From Desulfuromonas acetexigens (lineage in GTDB: Bacteria > Desulfobacterota > Desulfuromonadia > Desulfuromonadales > Trichloromonadaceae), in contig NZ_FOJJ01000012.1 of assembly GCF_900111775.1 (NCBI RefSeq), forward strand, positions 1 to 64,000: a stretch of DNA of 64,000 nt. Direction: 5' to 3'. The notes below the pieces were generated by a model. It saw only the letters and a program-made list of their open reading frames with translations, searched no databases and was not told the DNA's origin. The number at the start of each line of letters is the position of its first letter. Position 1 is the stretch's first letter. Positions 41,287-50,856 of the stretch are shown here, piece after piece. The position numbers and the translations under genes are program-made.

Positions 41287-41589
41287 ATGAGCGATATCAC
41301 GTTACTTTCCCATCTGAGCAATCTCGGAACGCCGCCCGTCGCATCCTCCGCTCCGGCGCAGGGGGGTAATGGCGGTTTCGCCAAAGCCCTCGGCGAGGCT
41401 CTTGACTCGGTCAGCCGTAGCCAGTCCGAGGCCGATCTGGCGGTGGAGCAGTTGCAGACCGGCGAATCGCGCAATCTGCACGAGGTGATGATCGCCATGG
41501 AAAAAGCCGATATCTCCCTGAAGCTGGCGGTGCAGATGCGCAACAAGGCGCTTGAGGCTTATCAGGAAATCATGCGGATGCAGGTCTAA
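41287..41589 (+). CDS. fliE: Flagellar basal body protein FliE
   Basis: The 100-residue protein has FAKALGEALDSVSRSQSEAD, LQTGESRNLHEVMIAMEKAD and KALEAYQEIMRMQV, the full FliE pattern. FliE joins the MS ring to the rod and is an early export substrate. It sits between flgC and fliF, the standard order. Confidence 0.95.
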   Translation: MSDITLLSHLSNLGTPPVASSAPAQGGNGGFAKALGEALDSVSRSQSEADLAVEQLQTGESRNLHEVMIAMEKADISLKLAVQMRNKALEAYQEIMRMQV

Positions 41590-41648
41590 TCTCCTCGACC
41601 GAGGGGGAATGGGTAATAATTTTATGGTGTTGAAGAGAGGTTCCGGCA

Positions 41649-43205
41649 ATGGCGGTGGCAACGAATAGAAATCTGATGCGGACGGTGGGCGCCTGGCCGG
41701 CTTCCCGCAAGCTGAGTCTGCTGGCAGTGGTGCTGATCTGCGCGGCGGTCTTCGCCGCTATCATTCTGCAGGCGCGGGTGGCCGATTATCATCTGCTCTT
41801 CGCCCAGATGGAAAACGCCGACGCCGCCGAGGTGGTGGAGTGGCTCAAGGAACGGAAGATCCCCTATCGCCTGGAGGGCAACGGGACCTCCATCCACATT
41901 CCTGCCGATCAGGTCTACGAGACCCGTCTGGAACTGGCCGGTTCCGGTCTGCCTCGAGGGGGCGGCGTCGGTTTCGAGATCTTCGACCAGCAGAGCTTCG
42001 GCATGACCGACTTCGCTCAGAAGATCAACTACCTGCGCGCCCAGCAGGGGGAACTGTCGCGGACCATCGCCTCCCTGGCGCCGGTGGAAGGGGCGCGGGT
42101 GCATCTGGCCCTGCCGGAAAAACGCCTCTTCACCGAGCAGCAGAAGGTCGGTAGCGCCTCGGTCATCCTCAAGCTGGGAGCCGGCCGTCAACTCAAGGAA
42201 AGCCAGATCCAGGGGATCGTCCATCTGGTTGCCGGCAGCGTCGACGGCATCGAAGCCGAGAACGTCACGGTCGTCGATTCCACCGGCAAGATCCTCACCG
42301 CCAACCCCTCCGACGAAATCGCCGGGCCGATGACTCCGGGGATGCTCGATTACCAGCAGACCCTGGAGCGGCGTCTGGAAAGTCGCGCCCAGTCCCTTCT
42401 CGATCAGGCCCTTGGAGCCGGCAACTCGGTGGTGCGGGTGACCGCCGCCGTCGATTTCCTGCAGCAGGAGCAGACCGAAGAGAGTTACGATCCCAACCGT
42501 ACCGCCGTGCGTAGCGAGCAGACCAGCCAGGAAAAGAACGGCACTCCGTCCGCCGCCGGGGTGCCGGGCGTCGCCTCGAATCTGGGGGATGCTGCGCCGA
42601 CTTCCGGGATGACCTCATCGAGCCGTAGCGAAGAGACGATCAACTACGAAGTCAGCAAGGTCATCAACCGCAAGGTCTTCCCGGTCGGCACCATCAAGCA
42701 GCTCTCCGTGGCGGTGCTCGTGGCCGATCGTCCGGCACCGGCCGCCGCCGGGGAGGAAGCCGGTGCGCCGGTTCCCCGTGACGCCAAGGAAATCCAGTCG
42801 ATCCGGGCCATGGTGAGCAGCGCCCTGGGCATCGACGATGCCCGTGGCGACAAGCTGGAAGTCAGTTCCATGCCCTTCGAGAGCGCTTTTTTTGAAATGG
42901 CTTCCACCGAAAGCATGGAAGGCGCCGGGCTTTACCAGTACCTGCCCTTTATCAAGTATGGCCTGTTGATCGTCGGCGCGGTCTTGCTCTATCTGCTGCT
43001 GGCCCGGCCGATGCTGCGTACCCTGCAGGGTTCCGCTCGGGTGGTGACGCCGATGAAGACCGTCGAGGAACTGGAGGCCGAACTGAACCGTACCGAGGCC
43101 CTACCCCGGCCGCAGGGCGACCCGGCCGAGCGGCTGCGGGAGCTGGCCATGCAAGAGCAGGGGTCGTTCGCCCAGATCATCAAGACCTGGCTGAGAGAGA
43201 GCTGA
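41649..43205 (+). CDS. fliF: Flagellar MS-ring protein FliF
   Basis: The 518-residue protein has two membrane helices (about 25-46 and 433-455). The periplasmic part holds YHLLFAQMENADAAEVVEWL, PADQVYETRLELAGSGLPRG and FEIFDQQSFGMTDFAQKINY, typical of the ring-building motifs. The short cytoplasmic C-terminus (QEQGSFAQIIKTWLRES) binds FliG. It builds the base ring in the inner membrane. The ATG at 41649 has AGAGAGG upstream. fliG begins one base after the stop. Confidence 0.96.
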   Translation: MAVATNRNLMRTVGAWPASRKLSLLAVVLICAAVFAAIILQARVADYHLLFAQMENADAAEVVEWLKERKIPYRLEGNGTSIHIPADQVYETRLELAGSGLPRGGGVGFEIFDQQSFGMTDFAQKINYLRAQQGELSRTIASLAPVEGARVHLALPEKRLFTEQQKVGSASVILKLGAGRQLKESQIQGIVHLVAGSVDGIEAENVTVVDSTGKILTANPSDEIAGPMTPGMLDYQQTLERRLESRAQSLLDQALGAGNSVVRVTAAVDFLQQEQTEESYDPNRTAVRSEQTSQEKNGTPSAAGVPGVASNLGDAAPTSGMTSSSRSEETINYEVSKVINRKVFPVGTIKQLSVAVLVADRPAPAAAGEEAGAPVPRDAKEIQSIRAMVSSALGIDDARGDKLEVSSMPFESAFFEMASTESMEGAGLYQYLPFIKYGLLIVGAVLLYLLLARPMLRTLQGSARVVTPMKTVEELEAELNRTEALPRPQGDPAERLRELAMQEQGSFAQIIKTWLRES

Positions 43206-43206
43206 G

Positions 43207-44223
43207 ATGGCAACGGGTCTTCTTTCGCGCCTGTCCGGAGTGGAACGGGCCGCCATGTTGCTCTTCTGCCTCGGCGAGGAGGCGACCGCGCGTATCTTCG
43301 AGCGTCTTGACGACAGCGAAGTTCGCAAGATCAGCCGCTGCATGATGAGCATCGAGCACGTTCCCGCCGATGTCGCCAAGCAGGTGGTCGATCATTTTCT
43401 CAAGGCCGAGGAGGAGCTGGCGGGGCTCTTCGTGCGTGGCGACGAGTTCGTCCGAAAAGCCATCTCCAGCAGTTCCAACAAGGATCGCAAGGCGTCGCTC
43501 ATGGATCAGCTCGCCGCCGGGGCGAGTTTTCGTCCCCTGGAAACGATCGCCATGATGGAGCCGCGCATGGTCGCCGGCATCCTCCAGAACGAGCATCCCC
43601 AGACCATTGCCCTGATCCTCTCGACCCAGACGCCGGAGCATACCAGCAAGATTCTGGAAGGCTTCAACGAAGCGCTGCGCGCCGAGATCGTCTACCGCAT
43701 GGCGCGCATCGACAAGGTTTCCCCCGAGGTCATCAACGATATCGAGGAATCCCTGCGTCGGGAGATCGGCGCCGTCGTCGACAGCGAGCAGCAGCAGGTC
43801 GGCGGGATCGACAAGGTGGTCGATATCCTCGGGCGCATGAAGAAAGGGAAGGATCGGGTGATCCTCGGCATGATCGAGGAGAGCGACCCGGAACTGGCGG
43901 AAACCATCCGCCGCCGGCTCTTTGTCTTTGACGACCTGGTCTATATCGACGGCCGCGGCTTGCAGCAGATTCTGCGCGAGGTCAACAACGACACCCTGGT
44001 GGTGGCCCTCAAGACCGCCTCCGAGGACCTGACCAACAAGCTTTTTGCCAACATTTCCAGCCGCGCCGTGGACATGATCAAGGAAGATATGGCGGCGATG
44101 GCGCCGGTGCGCCTCGCCGACGTCGAGGCGGCCCAACAGGAGATCATTCAGGTGGCGCTGAAGCTGGAGGAAGAAGGCAAGGTCGTGATCCCGGGAAGGG
44201 GAGTGTCCGATGTCCTGGTCTAG
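43207..44223 (+). CDS. fliG: Flagellar motor switch protein FliG
   Basis: The 338-residue protein has the FliG N-terminal FliF-binding part (LSGVERAAMLLFCLGEEATA), the middle ARM part with NEHPQTIALILST (EHPQ motif), and the C-terminal torque domain (LFVFDDLVYIDGRGLQQILR; VVALKTASEDLTNKLFANIS). It transmits torque between stator and rotor. It overlaps the start of fliH by 14 bases. Confidence 0.97.
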   Translation: MATGLLSRLSGVERAAMLLFCLGEEATARIFERLDDSEVRKISRCMMSIEHVPADVAKQVVDHFLKAEEELAGLFVRGDEFVRKAISSSSNKDRKASLMDQLAAGASFRPLETIAMMEPRMVAGILQNEHPQTIALILSTQTPEHTSKILEGFNEALRAEIVYRMARIDKVSPEVINDIEESLRREIGAVVDSEQQQVGGIDKVVDILGRMKKGKDRVILGMIEESDPELAETIRRRLFVFDDLVYIDGRGLQQILREVNNDTLVVALKTASEDLTNKLFANISSRAVDMIKEDMAAMAPVRLADVEAAQQEIIQVALKLEEEGKVVIPGRGVSDVLV

Positions 44224-44902
44224 AATCTACAAGGGGAACGAGTGCAACGATTTGCAGCGCCTGGTCTTTTCCGACTTTGCCAGCGGCGACGGTGGCATGG
44301 TGGCGGGGGGCGCGGTCTTTCAGGAGTCCGTTTCATCCCTGCCGACGGCGTCCGCCGTCGACTCCGCTCGGGTGCATCTTCCGGGGGGGCCGTCCCGCGA
44401 GAGCGAGGCCCAGGCCGCCGAAGCCTTTGCCCGGGGCAAACGGGAAGGGGCCGAAGAGGTGGAAAAACGCTTCGGTCCGACGATCCAGGCCTTTGCCTCG
44501 GCGGTTGAGGAAATCAGCCGGCTGCGGGAATCGATCCTGAAAAACAGCTCCGATGATATGCTGCGCCTGGTCTTGGCGATCGCCGAGCAGATCATCCCCT
44601 GCGCTGTCTCCCTCAATCCCGAAATCATCCATCACACCATCGTCAAGGCCCTGCAGGCGGCCGCCGATGCCGACAGCTACCACATTAAGGTCCATCCCGA
44701 CGACATGGCGGTGGTCATGGAGAAGAAGCCCCTGCTCATGGCGAGCATCAGCGGCCTGAAGAACCTGACCGTGGAAGAGGACGCGCACATCGCCCGGGGG
44801 GGATGCCTGGTCGAGTCGGAGCTGGGGCAAGTGGACGCCACCATCGAAAGCCAGCTGGAAGAGATCCGCGAGAAGATTCTACGCGCTGCCGGAGGGGCCT
44901 AG
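44210..44902 (+). CDS. fliH: Flagellar export ATPase regulator FliH
   Basis: The 230-residue protein has a variable N-terminus, a helical middle with AEAFARGKREGAEEVEKRFG (GxxxG-like repeats of FliH), and a C-terminal V-ATPase-E-like domain (DMLRLVLAIAEQIIPCAVSL; HIKVHPDDMAVV; GGCLVESELGQVDATIESQL). It holds FliI at the export gate. It overlaps fliG and ends directly at fliI. Confidence 0.92.
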   Translation: MSWSRIYKGNECNDLQRLVFSDFASGDGGMVAGGAVFQESVSSLPTASAVDSARVHLPGGPSRESEAQAAEAFARGKREGAEEVEKRFGPTIQAFASAVEEISRLRESILKNSSDDMLRLVLAIAEQIIPCAVSLNPEIIHHTIVKALQAAADADSYHIKVHPDDMAVVMEKKPLLMASISGLKNLTVEEDAHIARGGCLVESELGQVDATIESQLEEIREKILRAAGGA

Positions 44903-46207
44903 ATGACCAATCTGGTCGGTGAGCTGCAAGGCTTCAACCCCATGCGGGTGCGGGGCAAGGTCACCAATATCGTCGGACTGGTGGTGGAGGGCTACTGCCC
45001 CGACGCTTCCGTCGGCACCCTGTGCATGCTCACACCCAAGGACGGCGGCGCGCCGGTGCCCGCCGAGGTCGTCGGCTTCCGCGATTCCCGGGCGTTGCTC
45101 ATGCCCCTGGGCGAGTTGCGCGGTCTTGGGCCAGGAAGTCTCATCCAGGTCTGCCGCAGCAGCGCCGTCCAGAAGGTCGGCGACGGGCTGCTCGGGCGAG
45201 TGGTCGATGCCATGGGCGAACCGATCGATGGGCCGCCCCTGCCCCCCCTCGACCATGAAATGCCCATCTACGCCCTGCCCGCTGGCCCTCTGGAGCGGCG
45301 CAAGATCACCACTCCACTCGATCTCGGGGTCCGTTCCATCAACGCCATGCTGACCTGCGGCACCGGTCAGCGCATGGGGATCATGGCCGGTTCCGGGGTC
45401 GGCAAGAGCGTCCTGCTCGGCACCATGGCCCGCTTCGCCCAGGCCGACATCAACGTCATCGCCCTGATCGGCGAGCGCGGGCGCGAGGTCGGCGAATTCA
45501 TCGAGCGCGACCTGGGCCCGGAAGGCCTGGCCCGTTCGGTGGTGGTCGTCGCCACCTCCGATCAATCGCCGCTGCTGCGCATGCGCGGCGCCTTCGTCGC
45601 GACCACCATCGCCGAGCATTTCTGCGCCCAGGGCAAGAACGTGCTGCTGATGATGGATTCGGCGACCCGTTTTGCCATGGCCATGCGCGAGGTCGGCCTG
45701 GCCGTCGGCGAACCGCCCACCACCAAGGGCTATACGCCCTCGGTCTTCGCCACCCTGCCCAAGCTGCTGGAGCGGGCCGGAAGTTTCAAGGCCGGCGGCA
45801 GTATCACCGGCCTTTACACCGTCCTCGTTGACGGCGACGACATGAACGAGCCGATCGCCGACGCGGTGCGCTCCATTCTCGACGGCCACATTGTCCTCTC
45901 CCGGCAGCTGGCGGCCCGCAACCACTATCCGGCCATCGACATCCTCGCTTCGGCCAGCCGCGTCATGCGCGACATCGTCGATCCCGAGCATTTCAAGCGC
46001 AGCGGCCTTTTGCGGGAGATTCTCGCCACCTACCGCGAGGCCGAGGATCTCATCAACATCGGCGCCTACGTCGCCGGTAGTAATCCCCGCATCGACCGGG
46101 CGGTGGCCAAGATCGACGCGGTCACCCGCTTTCTGCGCCAGGAAATGGGGGAATGGTTCGATATGCCGACGACGCTCGCGCAGCTCAAGGAACTGGGCCT
46201 CGACTGA
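44903..46207 (+). CDS. fliI: Flagellar export ATPase FliI
   Basis: The 434-residue ATPase has Walker A MAGSGVGKSVLLG, IGERGREVGEFIERDLGPEG, and Walker B VLLMMDSATRFAMAMREVGL, as in F1-beta-like export ATPases. It powers unfolding and loading of export substrates. The ATG follows the fliH stop directly. A truncated copy of the palindromic repeat lies just behind its stop codon. Confidence 0.97.
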   Translation: MTNLVGELQGFNPMRVRGKVTNIVGLVVEGYCPDASVGTLCMLTPKDGGAPVPAEVVGFRDSRALLMPLGELRGLGPGSLIQVCRSSAVQKVGDGLLGRVVDAMGEPIDGPPLPPLDHEMPIYALPAGPLERRKITTPLDLGVRSINAMLTCGTGQRMGIMAGSGVGKSVLLGTMARFAQADINVIALIGERGREVGEFIERDLGPEGLARSVVVVATSDQSPLLRMRGAFVATTIAEHFCAQGKNVLLMMDSATRFAMAMREVGLAVGEPPTTKGYTPSVFATLPKLLERAGSFKAGGSITGLYTVLVDGDDMNEPIADAVRSILDGHIVLSRQLAARNHYPAIDILASASRVMRDIVDPEHFKRSGLLREILATYREAEDLINIGAYVAGSNPRIDRAVAKIDAVTRFLRQEMGEWFDMPTTLAQLKELGLD

Positions 46208-46209
46208 GT

Positions 46210-46266
46210 GGCTGATGAAAAACGCCCATCCGCGGCGTTGCCCTCATCCGGATTTATTGATCAGCC
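46210..46266 (+). repeat. Palindromic intergenic repeat, copy C (shortened)
   Basis: Begins GGCTGATGAAAAACGCCCAT, keeps the shared GCGGCGTTGCCCTCATC, then jumps to the end TTGATCAGCC. The middle is deleted but the outer arms GGCTGAT / ATCAGCC remain exactly complementary. It lies between fliI and fliJ. Confidence 0.75.
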
Positions 46267-46316
46267 TTACAGCACGATTTCAGGGAATTTTCTCCGCGGC
46301 GTAAAGGATAAGGGTC

Positions 46317-46748
46317 ATGGCGAAATTCAAGCTGCAAACCGTGCTCGACTACCGGGAACGCCTGGAGAGTCTGGCGCAGCAGGCTCACGCTGACGCCCTC
46401 GACCGGGAGAACCGGCTGCTCGGGGAATTGACCGCCAAGCGCCGCGAGCTCGACAGCCTGCGGGAAGAGTTCGAGGACTTGCAGCGCAAGGGACTGGATG
46501 CTTTCGAGTTCTCGCTCTACAGCAACCACATCGGTCATGCCATGGGCCAGGTGGCGGATTTGGTGGAGCGCTGGGAGGCCGCCCGCGACGAGGTCGAGCG
46601 CCGGCGTCAGGCCCTGTGTGTCGCCAGCCAGGAGCGGCAACTGCTGGAAAAACTCAAGGAAAAGCATCGGAATGAAGCCTATGCAGAAGAACTGCACAAA
46701 GAGGCGGTGCAGCTTGATGAAGTCGCCGTGCGCCAATTCAGGAAATAG
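46317..46748 (+). CDS. fliJ: Flagellar export chaperone FliJ
   Basis: The 143-residue protein is one long coiled coil (for example DALDRENRLLGELTAKRREL), starting MAKFKLQTVLDYRERLE, the typical FliJ opening, and ending with EKHRNEAYAEELHKEAVQLD. FliJ is the stalk of the export ATPase and recycles chaperones. The ATG at 46317 has AAAGGATAAGG upstream. It lies between fliI and the MotE-like gene. Confidence 0.9.
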   Translation: MAKFKLQTVLDYRERLESLAQQAHADALDRENRLLGELTAKRRELDSLREEFEDLQRKGLDAFEFSLYSNHIGHAMGQVADLVERWEAARDEVERRRQALCVASQERQLLEKLKEKHRNEAYAEELHKEAVQLDEVAVRQFRK

Positions 46749-46762
46749 ACAGGGGTAAAACC

Positions 46763-47278
46763 ATGCGTCCCGGATTTCTACTCTTATCGATTACCTTGGC
46801 GGGCATTCTCCTCGTCAGTGGGGCGCCGCCAACCGGCGGTGAGGAGGCCATGCTGCCTGGCTTGGATTCCCTGGAACAGCGCCGTCTGCTTCTCTCCCTG
46901 CAAGAAGAGCGGGAGTCGTTACAGCAGGAATTCGCCGCCAAGGAAGAAAAACTCGCCATCAGGGAATTAGAGCTAAAGACCCTGGAGACCGAGGTCGATA
47001 AGAAGTTAGCCCAGCTCCAGCAGGCGCGGGACGACCTGAGTCGTCTGCTGGAAGCCAAGGACGAGGTGGAGGCCCAACGGATCCAGGGGCTCGGCAAGAT
47101 GTATGAAAAAATGGACCCCGCCCAGGGCGCGGTTCTTCTCGCCGAGCTTGATCGGGAACTGGCGGTGCGGATTCTGGCCGGAATGAAGGCCAAGGCTGCC
47201 GGTGCCCTGTTGGAAAACATGCCTCCGGAAGAGGCGCGTCGCCTGAGTACTTCCTATTCCACCCTCGTCGAGGATTAA
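46763..47278 (+). CDS. MotE-like flagellar protein with MgtE-N-type C-terminus
   Basis: The 171-residue protein has an N-terminal signal or anchor (about 1-25), a long coiled coil (about 35-112), and a C-terminal helical segment YEKMDPAQGAVLLAELDREL with MKAKAAGALLENMPPEEARR, the MgtE N-domain-like motif of MotE/FlbB-type proteins. Such proteins help stator assembly or position flagella. It sits between fliJ and fliK, where this family is often found. Confidence 0.82.
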   Translation: MRPGFLLLSITLAGILLVSGAPPTGGEEAMLPGLDSLEQRRLLLSLQEERESLQQEFAAKEEKLAIRELELKTLETEVDKKLAQLQQARDDLSRLLEAKDEVEAQRIQGLGKMYEKMDPAQGAVLLAELDRELAVRILAGMKAKAAGALLENMPPEEARRLSTSYSTLVED

Positions 47279-47315
47279 GCCGGGCTCTTCCATTCTCCTC
47301 GAAGGGTGAGCCAGT

Positions 47316-49442
47316 ATGCAAATTCCCCCTGTTTCCCTCGACAGCCTGTTGCCCGCGGCAAACCCGGCCGCCCCTCCTACGACGGAAGGCGGCGGTTTCG
47401 CGCGTTCCTTGCGGGAACGACAGGACGCCCTCGCTACGCCAGCGGCCGATTCGGCCGCGCAATCCCCCGAGCCTGTAAAAACGACGGCCCAGCGCCGTGA
47501 CGGTGAATCCCGCCAGGGTGCGCAGGACAACGGTGCCGAATTGGAGGAAAGAGGTGCGCCTCTCGCCAAAGAGTCGGCCCAGTCTTCCCCTCGACGCGGT
47601 GCCAAAGCCGGGTCGAGCGATGTCCCCCTCGTTTCCGCGACGGACCCTGCCAAAATCGAGGCGGAAATGGCGCTTTCACCGGATGCCCCTGTCTTGGAAG
47701 GCGTTGGCGCGGCCGTGTCGGAGGTTCTCCCACTGGCGGGTGAAGACCCTTTTCCGGCGCTTTCGCACACCTCCTTGACTGATGTCGAGACGTTCCGCGA
47801 GGCGGCTACGCAAGGGGCGCCGGTGTCGCCTGTGCCGGACGTTTCTCCTGCCGGCACGGAAAGGTCGGCATCTCGGCCCACTTCCCCTGGCGAAAGGGCC
47901 GACGGCTCGGGGATCGTTCCGGAAATCGATGCGTCTGCGTCACCGGGGAATCCCGGTGTCTCGACCGTTTCGCAGGGCGAGGTCGTCGCTGCTTCGGTTC
48001 TCACGTCGGATTCGCTTCCGACATCACGACTGAATCAGCCTTCGACCGTCGCTGTGGAAATGCCGGAAGCGCTTGCGCCTACATCCGACCAAAGAGTTGC
48101 GGATGAGCCTGCCCCGACCAAGGCAGGGTATGAAGCAGCGACCCCCCTTTCTGCCGCTTCTACGCAAGAAGCTGTCGATCCCGCTGCTACCGGGCGAGCA
48201 GAAGTTTCCGGCGTTCGTGGGGCGATGACGGATTCCCCGAATTTGATAGCGGAGCCTTTGTTCTCTGAAGCTTCCGGCGACAGGCCCGTTAGCGGGAGCG
48301 GACCGGCAATGCGGGCGGAAGAGGCGGTTGCGGCGGTTGCGGCGGTTCGCAGGGGGCCGTCCCTTGCCGCTAACCCAGCCTTGGATTCCAAACCGGAAAC
48401 TCCCGTCGCCCGGGCCGATGCTCCGGCCGTTGCCCCCGCCGCCAGCGATCTCACCGCGGCCACTGAACCGGCTCCGGCGCGGGTTTCCCCCGCAGCTGTC
48501 CGCCAGGATATTCCGGCTTCTGCCTCCTTTCGGCTACCGGTAGATTCGGCGGTGATCGATTCGTTACGGGTCTCCCCGGCGCAAAGCCAACCCACTTCGG
48601 TTTTAGCCGAAGCCGCGACAGGTATCGCAACCCTGGCCGAAGGGGGCGCCGCTCTCCGCGAAACGGTCGTACCGCCAAGATTGCGGGAGGATCTACGTGG
48701 ATCGCGCCTGGATACTTCCTCGGATCGGCGCTTCGCCCAACTTTTAGGCGAAACGCGAGGGGCGGTTCGTGTTTCGGTTGCGCAAGGGGAGTCGATGCCG
48801 GTGATGGATGCCGGCAAAGGGGAGGGGGCCGAGCTGCTCTTCCGTGAGCCCGGGGCGCAAGCGGAACCGGGAATCTTCCGGGTCGCCGCCGATAACGGGT
48901 CGAATCCTACGGTATTTTCCGCCGTTGGGCAGGGGGGAGCAACCCCGCAGGCCGCCTCTGCCGGAACAGGCACGCCGGGTGCCGCCACGCCTTTTGCCTT
49001 GCCGGTGCCCGAGGAGCAGGTCTATCAACAGGTGGCGAGCCGCCTGACTTTGGTCGATGGCGAACGACACAGCCGCATGACCATGCGCCTCTATCCCGAA
49101 GAATTGGGTCAGGTCAAGCTCGAGCTGACGGTGGAAGGGGACCGGGTCCGGGTGCAGATGCACGCCCAGAATCAGCAGGTTCAGGAAGTGCTGGAAAAAT
49201 ACCTGCCGCGCCTGCGCGAATCCTTCGAACAGCAGGGCTTGAAGCTGGAAGAGGCCCAGGTCACCTATGACTCCCCGGGACAGGGGGGGCGCGGTTCCTT
49301 TCAGGAATCCCGCCAGTCCTTCTTCACGGCCCGATCTGCCGGCCGTTCCGCCGGTCGCGCGGCCGGTGAGGAGGAACCGGTGGTTGCGCCGCCACCGTCT
49401 TCGGCCAACCCGCGCCCCGGCGGCATCAGCGTGCGGGTGTGA
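47316..49442 (+). CDS. fliK: Flagellar hook-length control protein FliK
   Basis: The 708-residue protein has a long low-complexity Ala/Pro/Ser/Glu-rich region (about 1-555), probably unstructured, and a C-terminal hook-length domain (about 565-660: YQQVASRLTLVDGERHSRMT; LYPEELGQVKLELTVEGDRV; VQEVLEKYLPRLRESFEQQG). FliK measures the hook and switches export to filament proteins. It is longer than the 405-residue Salmonella protein. A terminator follows, so it closes the first flagellar transcription unit. Confidence 0.9.
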   Translation: MQIPPVSLDSLLPAANPAAPPTTEGGGFARSLRERQDALATPAADSAAQSPEPVKTTAQRRDGESRQGAQDNGAELEERGAPLAKESAQSSPRRGAKAGSSDVPLVSATDPAKIEAEMALSPDAPVLEGVGAAVSEVLPLAGEDPFPALSHTSLTDVETFREAATQGAPVSPVPDVSPAGTERSASRPTSPGERADGSGIVPEIDASASPGNPGVSTVSQGEVVAASVLTSDSLPTSRLNQPSTVAVEMPEALAPTSDQRVADEPAPTKAGYEAATPLSAASTQEAVDPAATGRAEVSGVRGAMTDSPNLIAEPLFSEASGDRPVSGSGPAMRAEEAVAAVAAVRRGPSLAANPALDSKPETPVARADAPAVAPAASDLTAATEPAPARVSPAAVRQDIPASASFRLPVDSAVIDSLRVSPAQSQPTSVLAEAATGIATLAEGGAALRETVVPPRLREDLRGSRLDTSSDRRFAQLLGETRGAVRVSVAQGESMPVMDAGKGEGAELLFREPGAQAEPGIFRVAADNGSNPTVFSAVGQGGATPQAASAGTGTPGAATPFALPVPEEQVYQQVASRLTLVDGERHSRMTMRLYPEELGQVKLELTVEGDRVRVQMHAQNQQVQEVLEKYLPRLRESFEQQGLKLEEAQVTYDSPGQGGRGSFQESRQSFFTARSAGRSAGRAAGEEEPVVAPPPSSANPRPGGISVRV

Positions 49443-49466
49443 GAAACAGCCCCTGGCGATTGGCAC

Positions 49467-49498
49467 CCCCGTTCGAGAAATTGGACGGGGGTTTTTTA
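49467..49498 (+). terminator. Terminator after fliK
   Basis: CCCCCGT pairs with ACGGGGG around a 12-base loop, followed by TTTTTT. It lies 25 bases after the fliK stop. Confidence 0.75.
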
Positions 49499-49533
49499 TG
49501 GGCGAATTTATTCACAGAAGATGAAAAGACCCC

Positions 49534-49561
49534 TAAAGACTTAACCGAAGGGTTCCGATAA
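49534..49561 (+). promoter_or_regulatory. Sigma-28-like promoter before flgD
   Basis: TAAA, 16 bases, then TCCGATAA resembles the FliA consensus (TAAA-N15-GCCGATAA) with one extra spacer base and one changed base. It lies between the fliK terminator and flgD. Confidence 0.45.
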
Positions 49562-49633
49562 GGCTCTCAAAGAGAAGCCGAGCCGCCGGAATCCGCGATC
49601 CGGTTTCGCGCATTGAAAGGGAGTGTCAAAGTT

Positions 49634-50380
49634 ATGACAGACATCAGCGCATTAGGATTAGGGGCCGCGAGTGCAGATCTTACGAGTTCCGCCAGCAAGT
49701 CCGCCGACCTGAGTCAGCAAATCGGCAAAACCGAATTCCTGACCCTGCTCGTGGCGCAGCTGCAGAACCAGGATCCCCTCAATCCCCAGGACCCTACCGA
49801 GTTCACCGCGCAGCTCGCTCAGTACAGCTCCCTGGAGCAGCAGTTCGCCACGAACGCGCATCTGGCCAAAATGAGTGAGTCGAGCGCCGATGTGCAACGT
49901 CTCACCGCCCTCAGCCTCATCGGCAAAGAGGTTGTGGCCGAGTCGGCGGATTTGACTCTCGCTCCCTCCCCGGATGCGGAACTGAGCCAGCGTCTTGGTT
50001 ACACTCCCGGTGTTCTCGACGGCCAGCTCGGCTACCGCCTGGAGGGTGCCGCGACCGAGGTGGAACTGAACATCTTCAATGAGCAGAAAACGTTGGTTGC
50101 CACCGTCAAGGCCCCGCCGGCGGCCGGCGGCGACCATTTCGTCGCTTGGGACGGCAGGGGATTCAGCGGCAATCTGCTCCCCGCCGGGAACTATACCATC
50201 GAAGTCACAGCCAAAAACGCAGCGGCCGCCGATGAGGAGGCGAGCAAGATCAACGCTTCGGGCCTCATCCGCGGAACGGTCACCGGCGTCGAAATCGGCG
50301 CCACCGGCAACGAATTGATGACCACGGCCGGCGCGGTTTCCCAGGCCGCCATCAGCAACGTCAACCAGCTGCTCATGTAG
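49634..50380 (+). CDS. flgD: Flagellar hook-cap protein FlgD
   Basis: The 248-residue protein has IGKTEFLTLLVAQLQNQDPL then NPQDPTEFTAQLAQYSSLEQ, the FlgD N-terminal signature, and a C-terminal FlgD Ig/Tudor-like domain (FVAWDGRGFSGNLLPAGNYT). It caps the growing hook. The ATG at 49634 is favoured (AAAGGGAG about ten bases before) over an in-frame TTG at 49613. It begins a new transcription unit after the fliK terminator. Confidence 0.95.
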   Translation: MTDISALGLGAASADLTSSASKSADLSQQIGKTEFLTLLVAQLQNQDPLNPQDPTEFTAQLAQYSSLEQQFATNAHLAKMSESSADVQRLTALSLIGKEVVAESADLTLAPSPDAELSQRLGYTPGVLDGQLGYRLEGAATEVELNIFNEQKTLVATVKAPPAAGGDHFVAWDGRGFSGNLLPAGNYTIEVTAKNAAAADEEASKINASGLIRGTVTGVEIGATGNELMTTAGAVSQAAISNVNQLLM

Positions 50381-50396
50381 CCCTGGCGAGGATGAC

Positions 50397-50783
50397 ATGG
50401 ACGAGCAACTGCGGATTTTTCCTACCCCGATCCAGCCCGCCGGTAACCCTGGCCCGGCCAGGATCAACAAAGGCTCTCCCCGTCCCGGTCCTTCTTTCGG
50501 GGAGATCCTCGAAGGCCAGCTGGGAAAAGAACCCCTGCGCTTTTCCCAGCACGCCCGGCAGCGCATGGAGAGCCGCGGCATTGCCCTGGCCCCGGAGCAG
50601 TTGGCCCGGGTCGAACAGGCAGTCGCCCAACTTGACGCCAAAGGGGGCCGGGATTCCCTGGTCCTGATCGATCAGACCGCCATGGTCGTCAGCGTCAAAA
50701 ATCATACGGTCGTTACTGTGGTTGATCAAAACAGTTTGAAAGACAACGTCTTCACCAACATCGACAGCGCAATCATCGCATAG
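50397..50783 (+). CDS. Conserved flagellar operon protein
   Basis: The 128-residue protein matches the small flagellar-operon family found between flgD and flgE in many bacteria: LRFSQHARQRMESRGIALAP, VEQAVAQLDAKGGRDSLVLI and NHTVVTVVDQNSLKDNVFTN. Its function is not known; a role in hook assembly is likely from position. The ATG at 50397 follows GGCGAGGATGAC. Confidence 0.85.
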   Translation: MDEQLRIFPTPIQPAGNPGPARINKGSPRPGPSFGEILEGQLGKEPLRFSQHARQRMESRGIALAPEQLARVEQAVAQLDAKGGRDSLVLIDQTAMVVSVKNHTVVTVVDQNSLKDNVFTNIDSAIIA

Positions 50784-50856
50784 CCGAACCGGTCCTCGCG
50801 AAGGAGGTTCGCGGATCGCCAACCGACAGCGGCGATCCCTCAACAGGAGGCACGTC